Below, in pieces: positions 35,341 through 48,900 of a stretch of 64,000 nucleotides of DNA; positions within the stretch are counted from its first letter, which is position 1; every line of letters begins with the position of its first letter. The position numbers and the translations under genes were made by a program. The notes beneath the pieces are model-generated. The model saw nothing but the letters and a program-made list of their open reading frames with translations, searched no databases and was not told the DNA's origin. The stretch is from Hsuehochloa calcarea (taxonomy: Eukaryota > Streptophyta > Magnoliopsida > Poales > Poaceae): NCBI GenBank assembly GCA_036346395.1, contig CM070599.1:5013232-5077231 (forward strand), given 5' to 3'.

Positions 35341-36685
35341 TACACATACATGCATACGTACATACATACATATATATATGTATAGACACACGCACGCACA
35401 TGTATACAAACATACATATCAACAGGGAGAGAGGGCGAGGAGCTCGCCAGCCGGTTCATGCGCATTGATGTATTGGCAGGGAGATGGCAAAGACATGGCG
35501 AAAGATACAACATAGAAGGATTAATCAGAAGGACTAACGGATCGGTCGAAGGGCTGGGAGTCTGCTGCTACTCGCTATTCTCGGCGCATGGAATCGACTA
35601 GGAAAGAAAATAGAAAGATACAATAGAAGAATCCAGAGATATACTTGCACTTAAAAATTGCTGGCTTGGGTTGGATGACAGAGCAAGGAACATTGAATTA
35701 ACAGAGGAACAAAGATGCAGGCCTATTCATCGTACAAGGACCGAACCAAGGGAACCAATAGAGCATCAACACGTAACAACGTAACAATAGATGATGAACA
35801 ACCGAACTAACGAAGCCTCATGCGGCATATTACTCATGTACGAATATTAATGGTGCATGGGTGGCGGTGGTCGGAGGCGGCAGCGGCGCGAAGGGTCAAA
35901 ACGAAAAGGAAGCGACGAGCGGGACGCGATGGTGCGGTCGGTTTGAGAAATACTCACCGAGGAAGGAGAATACGCGAAGAATACGGTTGGAATCGGACGG
36001 ACGGCGAAACTCCGCGAACTTCAGCGAAGGGGCTGGCACCATGGCGTGAAAGCACGACGACGCGAATCCAACGCCGCAGACGGTTCGGCCGGCGGACGTC
36101 GGACGGAGGAGAAACTCGCAGCGGAAGATTTTCGGATGAACTCGGTATTCTGCGAACTGCGTTGAATACAGATCGATTCGGTGGAAACCAAATCAAGGGA
36201 TTAGAAGAGGACGTCGAGACGGACGCGTGGGCGCAGACGGCTCGTATTTATATGCACCGAGCGAAAAGATATGAAGATTTGAAGTTTTGGAGTTGGAAAC
36301 GAAAACGACGCAGAGTTCTGTTTCTGGACGTGCGCTCGGCTGGAAAATCGGATGAACAGTACCGTATGGTACTGTTCACGTGGGGAGGAGAGAGAAAGTA
36401 AAACTGATTTTCGAATTTGAATTAAAAGGCAATAAATCCATAAGATAGAATAAATAGCAAACAAATCCAGAAAAATCCCCAAAAATACCAGAAAATTCCT
36501 GGAAACACCAGGAAGCCAAATAAAATATATTTTTATTTAATTGATGTTTATATTAATCAAATTAAATATTTTTAATTTATAAAAATTCCAATTAAGCTTT
36601 ATTAATTCAAATAAAATTGGTGAAATTTTCTAGTGACCTAAACTACTAAAAAGATTTTTGAAAAGCCAAATTTTGGGACGTTACA
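33033..36685 (-). mobile_element. Element E: 3' LTR
   Basis: It is 3653 bp. On the + strand it runs from TGTCGAGACCC to GGGACGTTACA, adjacent to the PPT. It contains the longer of the two TA-type microsatellites. Differences from the 5' LTR are few and mostly 1-3-base insertions or deletions, apart from the microsatellite length. Confidence 0.93.
35237..35420. repeat. TA/CATA microsatellite in the E 3' LTR
   Basis: TATATATC, CATACATA and a long (TA)n run, roughly 55 bases at 35280-35335, are followed by CATACATA and CACACGCACG. The equivalent in the 5' LTR (43426-43561) has a (TA)n run of only about 16 bases, so the repeat has changed length since insertion. Confidence 0.92.
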
Positions 36686-36701
36686 AACCTCCCCCCTTAA
36701 A
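36686..36701 (-). promoter_or_regulatory. Element E polypurine tract
   Basis: On the minus strand TTTAAGGGGGGAGGTT lies directly before the LTR start TGTAACGTCCC. This is the expected plus-strand primer. Confidence 0.88.
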
Positions 36702-39036
36702 GGAATCTCGTCCCCGAGATTGGTAATATAGAAAAGGTTACTGAACTCGGCCTTGAGCGCTCTCCTTGCTTTCAAGCGCTTTGACTCGACGAAACTTCTT
36801 TTACGAACACTTACAATGCAGACGTCTTGCTTCTTGCTGAGCTTCTTGCTTCGACGAAAACTTGATAAGCTGGCTCTTGGTAGGAAAGGACTTCTAGCAA
36901 CTCGATTACTTCTGACAGAACTGCTTAATTGGTGCTCGAAGACACTTCTGGAGTTCAGGAACTCTGCTGCTGACTGATAGCTTAGGTTGACAAACTAACT
37001 CTTCTTATGAACTTTAGAATCTTGAATTGATCGACACACATCTTTTTACCTCTGTCGCAACTTTTTAACACAGAACTTCAACAGGTATCCTTAAGATAAA
37101 CATGACTACGAGGGTGATAATCTGCATACACAATATAGCTTTTCTGCTTGAACTTAGCTACTTACAATCCCTTTAGGACTAAAGACACTTGACCTTCTGC
37201 TTCATGATTAATGCAAAATCGGCATACTTTGTGATCTGATATGCTTCTAGCTAAGCGATGACTCACATGATCAACCACTGTGAACTTCAAATGGTGGCAA
37301 CCCCAAACTGGCTAACATCTGGTGTTGTAGGGGAACTCAGCACACAACACCTACTTGTTCGACTTGGTACTATGAGTTTAAGCACAAACTCACTCTTTCA
37401 ATCTGCACACTGATTCAGGGTGATACACAATACTGAACTGAACGAACATCCAAGGCTGTATACACACTCGGTCACTAACACGAGGTACACTGGGATCGTT
37501 GGTCTGACACTGACTTATTCTGGCACATCGTGCAAACTGACAATCTCTGACGATCTGATACTAGACCAATTCTGGTGAATACCATCTCTGTCATATACAA
37601 CCACGTCAGATCTTGCTCGCTAGATAGCCTCCAAACTAGGTGATATTGACAGGTTTGAAGCGGCAAATTTCTATCAAATGCTCAACAATCACTTTTCAAG
37701 ATATTACATCTCGATTGGGTCCTGGAAAAACCCATGCTCGAATTCTCAAAGATAGGAGTACTCTGACTGGCCTTTGACACACTAGCCAACTTTCTGATTT
37801 ACCAACCACATGGTAACACATTCTGTGACCTCTTGCCTTATATTGGATCATCACAATTCAACTTTGAGATCCTTGTACACCTTGGTACTTTCAGGAGAAA
37901 TGGAATGCTTGCACTAGGATGTTGGTTTGAGCATCAACTACTTTAGTTTCTTCTCATCAGATACACATATATAGTCATTGATTCATGGATCACCTGGTTC
38001 ACCTTCAGAAGGTTCTCATGCTATACCTTACTTCATGTGAGGACTGATTCCCTTGATAAAACTGTCATCTTACTGTCTTCTCAACACTGATTTTTTTCTA
38101 GCATCGGTTTAACTTTGGGGTTCAACAAATATACTCTTGCACTAACTCAAGATTCAACTTCTGGCTTTCACAGGTAACTTTAGTGACTCTTCACTTGATC
38201 AACAATTTCTTCAAGAGCTCTTCCGATTTGAGGCATCCGCCACTATCTTGATCTGAATCGAGGAACAGAGTCCAACCTCCCGGTTCTCGATCCAATAAAA
38301 CCATCTTTAATGCCCTATGATAGCAACTCAATTATGACTAGCACAATTCACTACTTGAAATCTATGGTGTTAGGAAGTGTTTGCGAAACTCCGTAACACA
38401 CAAATTCTTAGATGTTCCGTGATAAAAGTTATCATGTTTCTTTCGGTAGCCGTAGTATGAACACCGGAGTAGTGGTTGATCTCTTCGAAATTCTCACTTA
38501 CTTAGTTCACTTACAGCGTCGGGGTGAACTTGTCCTTTACAACGATGAGGGTCTTGAATATCTTGAAATGACTGCTTCTTGATCTTCACTAACACAGGCT
38601 CAAAGCGATTGTCTCACTAATCTTGAATCGACCTTTGTCTTGTTCATGGTCGATCTTAAAGAAATCAGAGTTCTCCTCAAAACTCAAACAAGCCGATTAC
38701 GAGGTTACGGGATTAGCTCTTGAATAAACCGAAATTCTCGCACATTCTTGTGCTAACAATTTACTTTGCCATCAACATTGGTGCATGCGGTGACTAATAT
38801 AATTTAACACCGCTTTATCCGAGAAAGTCATCCGCTCTCTTCAGATCATTTACGCAAACTTATTGACAACTTTCGCCATGTATCATTTCGATGTAAATCC
38901 TTCTAGAGTTGGTGATCCGGGTACCAAGTCAAAGACAAACTTGACTTGATCTAGTTGCATCTTTGTATAGGTCACTTGCAATGACAACCGCATAATCTGG
39001 TATTTTTAATCTAGGCTTTCTTGATAACATCATTGT
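36702..39036 (-). other. Element E interior without recognisable coding
   Basis: This is 2.3 kb between the gag remnant and the polypurine tract, where protease, RT, RNase H and integrase would be. No frame above about 75 codons and no RT (FIDD), RNase H or integrase motif was found by reading both strands. It is either very decayed pol or filler of a non-autonomous element. The sharp contrast with the well-kept LTRs favours an element that moved without coding capacity. Confidence 0.6.
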
Positions 39037-40484
39037 TCAAGCGTCTCTTTTTAATCGCTTCTTTGGACAAGCGGGTCCTACTATTTTACGACACGCTCTG
39101 GGTGTTATAAGCTTGACCAAACGACTTTTGACATTCTCGCATCCGGGTGAGTGGTGGTTATTCGAGGATCTTTGGTGATGTGGTGGTCTTCTTTTCGATA
39201 ATCGCAACATAAATGTGTCAAACCTTGCGACTTTTCCGGCGAAGCTACGACGAACGACTATCCTCCTTGAGGGTTGAAGCTTGGCGCTTGCGGGGCATCC
39301 ACAGGCATAGTGGCTTTGCTTACCACACTCGAAACACTCTCTTGGCGATACTGACTTGCTTCTCTTTGAGGTGGTTACTAAAGTCAACATTCTACTTTTG
39401 TTATTTTCAATGACATATTTTGCAATCGACAATGGTTTGCCTTCTCTTGGTAATGCTCTGACTTCGACATGAAAATTTTTCATGTTGACATTGTGTTGCG
39501 AAAGTCAACACTAAATACATGGTGCATTGACTCGGACAATGATCATCGCCTTCACATAAGAAACATCTGATCTTGCTCATTCGGTATTCTCCAACGTAAT
39601 GATTTCCTTCGCAACTAGGACAATTGATATTGTGTTCATCGGCACTATAGCCTATTTCTCCACAACGGGTACATGCAAAATCTTTTGACTTATCTGGCTG
39701 GCAGCACTTCAACTGACAACGGTTAGCTTGGATGTAGGACATCGGAATAACAGTTTTCTCTTGATCCCTTTTGCTTGATGTTGGATACTGCTGACGAAAA
39801 GCTGGGGCGAACTCTGACCAAATGATGGTCTACTTGTCCGGATCGGCGGCGCGAAAGTTTTTCCACCAATCTAATGCAACTCCTTCCAAATGATGAGCAA
39901 CATAGAAAACTTTCTCGTTATCATTGCATTACACAACAATTTACTTCTCTTCTATGGTGCGAATCCAAGATTCGGCATTCTTGAGCTTGTTTGAGCCTTC
40001 AAAGATAGGCGGTTTGGTCATCATGAACTTCACAAACTTGAACTAAGGGTGTGCCGTTGGGATGGCAATGGGTTGTGCATCCTTTCAAAAGTTACTATTG
40101 TCCGACGGTTGCATCGTCGTTGCATGGTGACTCGGATGACGGAGACTAGTTCAGGCTCTTATGTGTCACTACTGGCACTGGTGATAGCTGCTGGTTGGCG
40201 TCTGCTTTGGTACTGAGACTGGTGATGGAACAACGGCTTGCTTGATTATTCTGATTCAACAAATTGGCCAAGGTAGCGACGGTCTGATTCTATTGGGTCA
40301 TAATATTGTTCATGTTTTGCATCATCGCGTTCATGAGTTGAGTCTGAGCTGCTAAAATTGTGTCATGATTGGATCTGCTACTCCTGGTATTGACAAGCGC
40401 CCACCGGGGATTGACAAGATCCGAGTGACACGCACTATTTCAAGACTCTTGACAAGGTTGGCTTCACTAGGGTTCTTCATTTCT
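39037..40484 (-). pseudogene. Element E gag with several zinc-knuckle modules
   Basis: Minus-strand reading gives QLMNAMMQNMNNIM, then KPPIFEGSNKLKNAESWIRT near 39990-40020. The capsid core VFYVAHHLEGVALDWWKNF and TIIWSEFAPAFRQQYP follows at about 39800-39920, with stops in between (for example TAG in the PDK-TII region). A Cys-rich tract at 39407-39742 has CTRCGEIGYSADEH, CPSCEGNHYVGEY and CFLCEGDDHCPSQC. One more knuckle, CFECGKQSHYACGC, sits at about 39340. Several knuckles have lost a His or Cys. The layout parallels the D gag. The start is unclear; a conserved MKNPSE Met at about 40484 is a candidate. Confidence 0.82.
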
Positions 40485-41196
40485 TTGGTGACCGGGGCTA
40501 ATAGATGAGAGGAAAAGCATAAGGTAAGGGAAGACAATCTACTAAGGGAGCGAGTTTAACTCAAACACCAAGGAACACACAAATAGCCTAAAGCTATTAA
40601 GAAGCATAAAACTCATAGCCAAACTACACACAGAAGAAAGAAAATAAAAATCTAATCGTCTAGTCGATTAAACTCTAACTTAACTGGGTGACTTGGCTCA
40701 ACACACGGGAGGAACCAACACTGATTTATCCTATATGGTGGGTCCAAGAAAACTATCGAATCGGTCCTTTGTCTTAATCAAATGTTGACTGCTTGTGATT
40801 CTTGTAGGCGAATCTTGGAGAAAGATAGGGGCGACGTATAACTTCTTCTTGGTCTTCAATTCTTGCGACGAACTTGTCTTGAACACTTGCGGAGATGTTG
40901 ATACGTTGTTGTTAGTTGCATGGTCTTCGAAGAGTTGCTCAAAACGGCACTTGGGCATCCACCAAGACATTTGGCATATATGACGACAACTATAGAAATT
41001 ATGAGGAAAGAAAGTCCAACTTAATACTCAAAATGGTGAGGAAGAATATAGATGAGAAATGATCAGAGTGGAAGAGAATAGAATCTAGACAAGATGAGAA
41101 TAGCACATCATTAAGATTTTCCATTTGTAAAATAAGTTTTGAACTTTTCCTTAAACACGGCCATTCTAACTAAGGTCACGACCTACAGTCGATATG
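40485..41196. other. Element E leader between PBS and gag
   Basis: About 0.7 kb without a supported gene. The short minus frame at 40731-40970 has no known motif. It would be the untranslated leader of the element's RNA and might hold packaging signals. Confidence 0.5.
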
Positions 41197-41208
41197 GCTC
41201 TGATACCA
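41197..41208 (-). promoter_or_regulatory. Element E primer-binding site
   Basis: GCTCTGATACCA on the + strand (TGGTATCAGAGC on minus), four bases from the LTR end. Confidence 0.92.
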
Positions 41209-41212
41209 CCTC

Positions 41213-44200
41213 TGTCGGGACCCAAATATGCAAATCTGGACCCTCTGTGTATACTGCACTAGTCCAGGATCACGCTAGTGCACACAATGGCAACATCGAT
41301 GAAATATCATTTCCATATGCAAAGATGACTAATAAATAGACAAATAACAATAATTATCAGAGTAAAGACCTTAAGGTCAAAGCTTACAATTAATGTCTCA
41401 GAAGACAAATAGCTCAATAAAGCTGCAGCGGAACGTAACGGAATAACTTCAGTGAAGCCCATCCATATGCCCACAGGCAATCGACTGGGGTAGCGCAACC
41501 TAGTTCTCCACGATCCTTGAAGTAGACCTTGTTGACTGATGATTCTTCCACTTCTGTTGATTGTTTATAGCAAGAGTGAGTACACACCGTACTCGCAAGA
41601 CATACCACAGAATGCAATTTATAGATGATGGCTTATTCCAAAGGAATGGCTTCTGTGGTTATTTTGCAGAAATGCAATATTTGCAATTGAATACAAATAA
41701 TAGATTGAAAGCATAATTCAAAACAAATAGACAATAATAAGTTAACAATTGATTTCACAAAGGACACACAGTCTAATCAAGTTCTTTCACACAGCTGAAC
41801 AAGTTATCTCACACAGCTGACCCTTCCCAATTGTTTTATGAAAATCTACCCCTCGTGTGAAATTCCCGAGCATGTCCATAACCGAGGACGCGGCTATTCG
41901 AATAGATTGATTTAAACACTCTGCAGAGGTTGTACACTTTACCCACACGATACAATCAGTGTAGCGATCACTGACCATAACAAAACCTTTCAGAGACTTC
42001 ATCTCAAACAATGACACTCCTGGTGTGCTTTACTGCCGCCCAATTTGTACACACAGCCCTTGGAACGACACACACCATTGGACAGGGATGCAGCGAACCG
42101 TCCCGCGATGTGACATATCACACCTCCAGCCCATCACACAGCTTAAATACAACCTGAGTTGTCAATGTCAAGACTCCATAACTTACTAAGTCAGGCCCAG
42201 CCCATACTAGGCATGTGGTCGCATGCAGAAGGCCCAGTTCAATGGCGCACAAAGTTAAGTCCTTAATTGACTAAGGCAAGACTTCCAGTTTTAACCCAAA
42301 TCACAAAGTTTAATAAGCACACAGCTCCGCCATTCACACAGAATCCACCACTTGCCTCAGTCCAAATCTTTTCCCACCCTGTTGATTAAGTGCAACACAT
42401 GCCATCAACGAGTAACAAAGACACAAGACACACAGTTTCATCACACGCCCATAATCACTTAGTCAAGTTTATAATTGCAACTCTCACATGAAATGATGAC
42501 TCGTGGCATGGCTAAGCAGTCTAATCGTATCTAACCAACCCACGTTGGTGCTACGATAATACCAACTAATAATTAACCAACCTAGGGTGACAAAAGATCA
42601 TGGCATACAATAGACAAGGTGGATATAACAAATTGGATTAATAACTATCCCAAAAGCATTTAAATAAATACTTGAAATAGAATGCAGTACATTGAAACAA
42701 AGTAGTTTGAAAACTGGGTTCAATATGATCAAAGGTATAACTTGCCTTGCTATAGCAATGATGGTCTTTATTTATCTTCAATCTTCTACTTCCTTGCTCT
42801 TCAGCTCTTTCGGACGGTTCCGGGCTTCAATGTCTAACGATAAAGATAGCGCAAAACAAACACAATTCAAAAGACAAATCAAATAAACTTCAAATTGAAA
42901 TTGAATGGTACTGGAAGATAGATATTGAATTTTAGATGCATGGAGGAATCTGGATGGGTTCAAGCGGAACTCGGATGAAGAAGATATGGCTTTTGGAATG
43001 ATGAAAATAAAAAGAGAGAGAGAAGCTGACAAGTAGGGTCAAAGGAATATTCTCAGAATATTCTATTCCAAAAATATTAGAGATTGGATGAGTGTATGAC
43101 ATGTGGGACCGACTGATATTTATGAATTTCTAGAATTAAAAATAATTCCAGAAATAAGGTAGAGAGAACGACATGTGGGACCAATAAGATAAATGATTTT
43201 TCAAGAATTAAATTAATTCTCAAAAATAAGATTAGGGTTGACATGTGGGCCACTGGTCTATGGACCAGGTCCACGGAGATAGGCTAGTCCACGGTGGACC
43301 AAGCTCATGGAGGAGGGTTGACCAAGGTTGACTGACATGCGGGACCCGCATGTAAGAGAGAGAATTAATAGTTAGGGTTTTAATTTGGAAGGATGACATG
43401 TGGGGTCAACATGGAAGTGAGAGGATATATATATCTATGTATACATATATACATGCATGCATACATATATATATATATATACATACATATACACATACAT
43501 GCATACGTACATACATACATATATATATGTATAGACACACACACGCACATGTATACAAACATACATATCAACAGGAACAGAGGACAGGAGCTCGCCAGCC
43601 GGTTCATGCGCATTGATGTATTGGCAGGGAGATGGCAAAGACATGGCCGAAAGATACAACATAGAAGGATTAATCCGAAGGACTAACAGATCGGTCGAAG
43701 GGAGCCAGGAGCTGCTGCTACTCTGCTATTCTGGCGCATGGAATCGACTAGGAAAGAAAATAGAGAAAGATACAATAGAAGAATCCAGAGATATACTTGC
43801 ACTTAAAAATTGCCGGCTTGGGTTGATGACAGAGCAAGGAACATTGAATTAACAGAGGAACAAAGATGCGTGCCTATTCATCGTACAAGGACCGAACCAA
43901 GGAACCAATAGAGCATCAACACGAACAACGTAACAATAGATGACGAACAACCGAAACTAACGAAGCCTCATGACAAGATATTACTCATGTACGAATATTA
44001 ATGGTGCATGGGTGGCGGTGGTCGGAGGCGACGCGCGGCGAAGGGTCAAAACAGAAAGGAAACGACCACCGGACGCGATGGTGCGGTCGGATTTGAGAAA
44101 TACTCACCGAGGAAGGAGAATACGCGAAGAATACGGTTGGAATACGACGGACGGCGAAACTCCGCGAACTTCAGCGAAGGGCTGGCACCATGACGAGAAA

Positions 44201-44829
44201 CGACGACGCGAATCCAACGCCGCAGACGGTTCGGCCGCGGACGTCGGACGGAGGAGAAACTCGCGGCGGAAGATTTTCGGATGAACTCGGTATTCTGCGA
44301 ACTGCGTTGAATACAGATCGATTCGGAGGAAACCAAATCGGGGATTAGAAGAGGACGTCGAGACGGACGCGCGTGGTATGACGGCTCGTATTTATATGCA
44401 CCGAGCGAAAAGATATGAAGATTTGAAGTTTTGGAGTTGGAAACGAAAACGACGCAGAGTTCTGTTTCTGGACGTGCGCTCGGCTGGAAAATCGGATGAA
44501 CAGTACCGCATGGTACTGTTCACGTGGGGAGGAGAGAGAAAGTAAAACTGATTTTCGAATTTGAATTAAAAGGCAATAAATCCATAAGATAGAATAAATA
44601 GCAAACAAATCCAGAAAAATCCCCAAAAATACCAGAAAATTCCTGGAAACACCAGGAAGCCAAATAAAATATATTTTTATTTAATTGATGTTTATATTAA
44701 TCAAATTAAATATTTTTAATTTATTAAAATTCCGATTAAGCTTTATTAATTCAAATAAAATTGGTGAAATTTTCTAGTGACCTAAACTACTAAAAAGATT
44801 TTTGAAAAGCCAAATTTTGGGACGTTACA
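41213..44829 (-). mobile_element. Element E: 5' LTR
   Basis: It is 3617 bp, with + strand ends TGTCGGGACCC and GGGACGTTACA. On the minus strand a TATAAATACGAGCC box (about 44381-44394) lies inside the LTR as its likely core promoter, with a GC-rich leader downstream at 43970-44350. It is followed on the right by the AGACG duplication and the rest of the copia LTR. Confidence 0.93.
43426..43561. repeat. TA/CATA microsatellite in the E 5' LTR
   Basis: It has the same layout as 35237-35420, with a shorter (TA)n run near 43466-43481. Confidence 0.9.
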
Positions 44830-44834
44830 AGACG

Positions 44835-45957
44835 ACTCTCCCGATTTGGCTACCAATCGCACGTGACCAATATGTCTGTCCATCGTTGAACCAACTCCGA
44901 GATCGTTATCAACCTTGCTAGAACCACGATCGACCTGACCACGAAGGTCTATTCCTGCATGCAATCGAAGAACACACAAGAACAAGATAATAAGCAATCT
45001 AAAATTACAAATAAGATTAAAATATTTGATAGAGTTGGTATTCTGTAGCGGTATTATGCCTGGTCTAATTGACTCAAGCCAATACACGAAGTTGCAACGA
45101 AGCTAACTTTTAACTAAACAAAATCCAAGAACACTAGAGGGGTGCAACCACCTTAAATAGGGTAGGAGGAGCCGCATATAGCTAACAAAATATGGGGTGA
45201 TACTATTCATAGTAGTAGTACTGTTCACATGAATAGTATGGGCTCCCTTGGGTGGCTTGCCAGCGTATGGGCCAATTCCGTTACGATTACAAGGCCCAAA
45301 TTGGCCCAAATAGGTGACACAACACCTTCTTTTGGTGATTACGGTGACTACAAAAGGAATTTGAAGGTGATGCTATATCCGCTGGAAACAGGACGAGATA
45401 AAATTTTCATCAAGTTCTCGTGGAGCTCTAACGGACTCTGTATGTGAAAGTTATGCACGTTTGAAATAAGTGTTGTCTCCGGATGCCGAATTGGGTTCCA
45501 AAACGTGTCCAGCTCGAGCTCTCGCTTAGCTTGGACAAAAAGTGATGTGTTGCTGCACAAATATACATTTTCATTATTAGGTAGCATCATATAGTTCATA
45601 TAATATAAATGCACTCCTAAAAACGAGGTCACCTGATAATTTAAGTGAAGCGTACGAGCTCTTGTAATTGGAATAGCAAGCATAGCAAATATGATTGTAT
45701 CCATAGGAGTCATATCCTCACCATGAACCTAATAGGATTTTATTTGGATGGTGATTTGAATTCTTGTAGGCCACGAGCTCCTAATAGGCCTCAAGTTTGA
45801 GACCCATTATGGATGCCTATAAATACAGGGGCTGTGGCAAGGGGTGTAGTAATCCTTTTGAAGAATTCCTGAAACCCTAATAGCCATACCTTCCTCAACC
45901 ACGTCACCGGCGCTAGCACTGTAGCGTGTGGTGTCCCTGCCCCGTACGTGTGGATAA
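44835..45957 (+). mobile_element. Copia LTR, second segment, possibly with an older insert
   Basis: From about 45720 it has the features of a copia LTR promoter region: GCCTATAAATACAGGGGCT at about 45810, then AATTCCTGAAACCCTAATAGCC and CCGTACGTGTGGATA. The stretch 44835-45720 is not recognisable. It could be part of this LTR or a separate fragment. It is cut at 45958 by LTR F. Confidence 0.65.
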
Positions 45958-48900
45958 TGTTGGGACCTTGGGTATGTAACCCCGAGACCCTCTGTGCATT
46001 TCGAGCTAGTTCCAGATCAGTAGGTAGCCCACACAGTTACAACAATGATGTTATCATATACATACAACAAAGAGACTAATGAAGCAGACAAAGTAATATT
46101 AATTAGCAACAAAATGACCTTATGGTCAAGTCTTACAGAGTTTACCATGTAGGGCTTAGCAACCAAAAGGTAAACTTGCAGCGAAAACCAAAATATCTCG
46201 TGGAGGCCATTCGGTATGCCCACAGGCAATCGAGTGGAGGACGCATCCTAGTTCGCATAGTATTCAAAGTAGTCTTACTCGTAGAACTCGGTGTTCTCTA
46301 GTTCTTCTACGAGGACTGATCAACAAGTGGCGTATAGCCGTGAGTATATAAAGTACTCATCAAGTCGTAGGGAAATGTATGAAAATAGTATTCATGCAAG
46401 GCTTGAACAAGGATAGCTTTATGGCTATTTTACAGAAAGCAGTATTGACAGTAAATACGATAAGTAGATTGCAAAGCATTGTTTAAAAGATTAATATATA
46501 AGTAATCAAGTTTCTTTGAAATAACTAGTAAACAACCCACCGTTCACTTCCCAACTTTCAACCATAACCAACTACTCGGATCCAACCAACCCATTCCATC
46601 ATTTTTGAGAAGTCTACCCCACGTGTGAAATCACTAGGCATTATCCATAACCGGGGACACGTCTATTCGAATAGTTTTTAACACTCCGCAGAGGTTGTAC
46701 ATCTCGACCCACAAGACACGACTTCTCTAGTTTATTTGACATCCTTCGACACCACCGCTCACTACCTTAGGTAAGTAGTCTAGAGCACGTGATAAGGCTT
46801 TTACAAAGCTCCATTTTGATTCGGTTCTGCTCGCTAAGGATTCGTCGTCCTGACCCCCTCTTGCACCATAAACATCCAAAACTGAACCGAATCAAAACAT
46901 TACTAATTAGTTAGCCAGGTCCACCCCATAATGGACTTGTGCTTGCACGGTATGACCCGATCATTGGCTTAAAAGGTTAAGCCCTTAAAGACTACTCAGG
47001 CGAGGCAACCACATCACAAAGTGCTTCCTGCACCCCCTTTACTGCACGATCACTCGCCCGAGTATAAATCATTTTTGGTTCAACCCGACCAAGTGGCAAC
47101 CCTTGCCATGGTACAATACCTTTTAACAACAGTGGCCGTGACACAACTCCATCTTTTATTAGGTCAAGATTAAACACGTAAGCATGTGATCATGGATTCC
47201 ATCGCGACTAAGCAAGGCTAAGCATAATACGCACCAATGTTGGTATTACAATAATATCCAACTAAGATTGCCCCATCCTATGGTGTCCAAAGATTTATGT
47301 CATTCAAGGGAACATGCCAATAGCAATTATTCAATGTGGCATAATGACAAACGTGTATTTAACTATTCCCGAAAGTATTTTTATACAACTAGCCATGCAT
47401 GTTGATATAAAACAATATAATTTTATAAAATAGGTAGAACATGATCAAAGGTCTATGACTTGCCTTCGTTGAATAGTTGAGATGCTTCGCTTGTCGGGTC
47501 CACCAATTCTTCCAAAACGCCAGAATCTATATGTGCGAACAAAGCCAAATAAATAAAATATTACCAAATAAAATTAAAAAATTACCAAACTAGAACCAAA
47601 TGAAAGATACTAAATTTAGATGAATATATAAATTTGAATCACTCAAATCGGAGTTCGGATGAAGAAGGTATGACCTTTGGAAGTTTAAAAACACATAAAA
47701 TGAAGAAAATCGGGATTTTCAGAATTTTTTTATTTATTTTCTAAAAGAAAAATGGTTGAGCTTCTGACAGGTGGGCCCCATGGCTGTGGACTGGGTCCAT
47801 GGGCGCACGGTGGTGCATGGTGGGCTTTGCCATATGTGCGGCCACAAAAGCAGGAGGGTGAGGTGGCGCCTATGTGGCGAAGAGGTGGCAGCGAGGTGGA
47901 GGCCACATTGGCTCGGTGAGGGCGGCGCTCGGTTGCGCGGCTTGCCGGCGCTCTGTGCTGTGGTAAGCCCAGGCGAGGGTACCAAGAGGGAGAGGGAGAC
48001 GAGGAGGTTCCAGTGCGCACTTGCTTTGGCGACGATGCACATGGTGGTGGCTGGCGGCGGACGGAGGAAGCGGCGGCAAGGAGCGGGCGAAGTCGGCCAC
48101 GGGGTTCCGGCGACGGCCCGGTGAAGTGGGTGGATGCACAAGGTGCGTTGTGATGGGGCGATACTAGGAGTGGAGATGGCGGCGGTGGACGACCTCCGAC
48201 AGCAGCGCTATCGTCGGCGTCGAGGAGTACGGCCGAAGCTTTTGGAGCTCAAATCCCCGACGATTGAGGGCGAGAGAGAGAGAGAGAGGGTGAATCGTGG
48301 GGAATGGGAGATGGGCTTGCGGGCTTCTCAGTGCTCTATTTTATAGAGCTCGGGGAGGTCTGGAGGGAGGAGACCGAGTGCGGAGCGGCGGCGGGATTTG
48401 CATAGCTCCGGGGATAGGCGACGACAGGACCGACAAGGGCGTGGGTATGGGGATGGGTGGTGGCAGCGAGCGCGGTGGTCGATGGGGATGGGCGGAGTAG
48501 CAGAGAAGGGACGGGTGGTCGGCGCAAAAGCTGCGCGGGTGTTGACGCCGCGCGCGCTCGGTATGGGCTGGTGGAGGAAGATGACTAGGAGGGAGAGGGC
48601 GGCTAACAGGTGGGCCCCACCTGTCAGTGGGAGTGAGAGGGGAGGCGCAGAGTGGGCTGGCTCAGTGAAAACGGGCCGCGAAAGTTGGGTCGGGCAGAGA
48701 AAGAACAGTAACGGGTAGAGAAATTCGGCCCGGAAAAGGGGTTTTAATTGATTTTCAAATTTTACAAAATACAACAAATCAAAAGGATTTTTAGAAAATA
48801 GTAAATAAAGTCCAAAAAATCTAAAAAAATGCACAGAAATTTCTTGAATTATTTTGAACTTAATAAATTATTATCCAAATAAATTATTTTTAAGTTCGGC

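Larger units (their letters stand above)
33033..44829 (-). mobile_element. Element E: gypsy-type element, 11.8 kb, gag-only, minus strand
   Basis: LTRs at 33033-36685 and 41213-44829 look nearly identical by eye along their length. A perfect 5-bp target duplication AGACG flanks it (33028-33032 and 44830-44834). The PBS (41197-41208) and PPT (36686-36701) are both in place. The 4.5-kb interior holds a recognisable gag and no recognisable protease, RT, RNase H or integrase. The element is structurally intact at its ends and so could be mobilised only by enzymes from another element. Confidence 0.93.

Noticed and set aside
35193..35515. Open frames on both strands with Tyr/Ile-rich protein
   Set aside because: They are translations of the TA/CATA microsatellite in the E LTR; the same frames appear with other lengths at 43380-43686.
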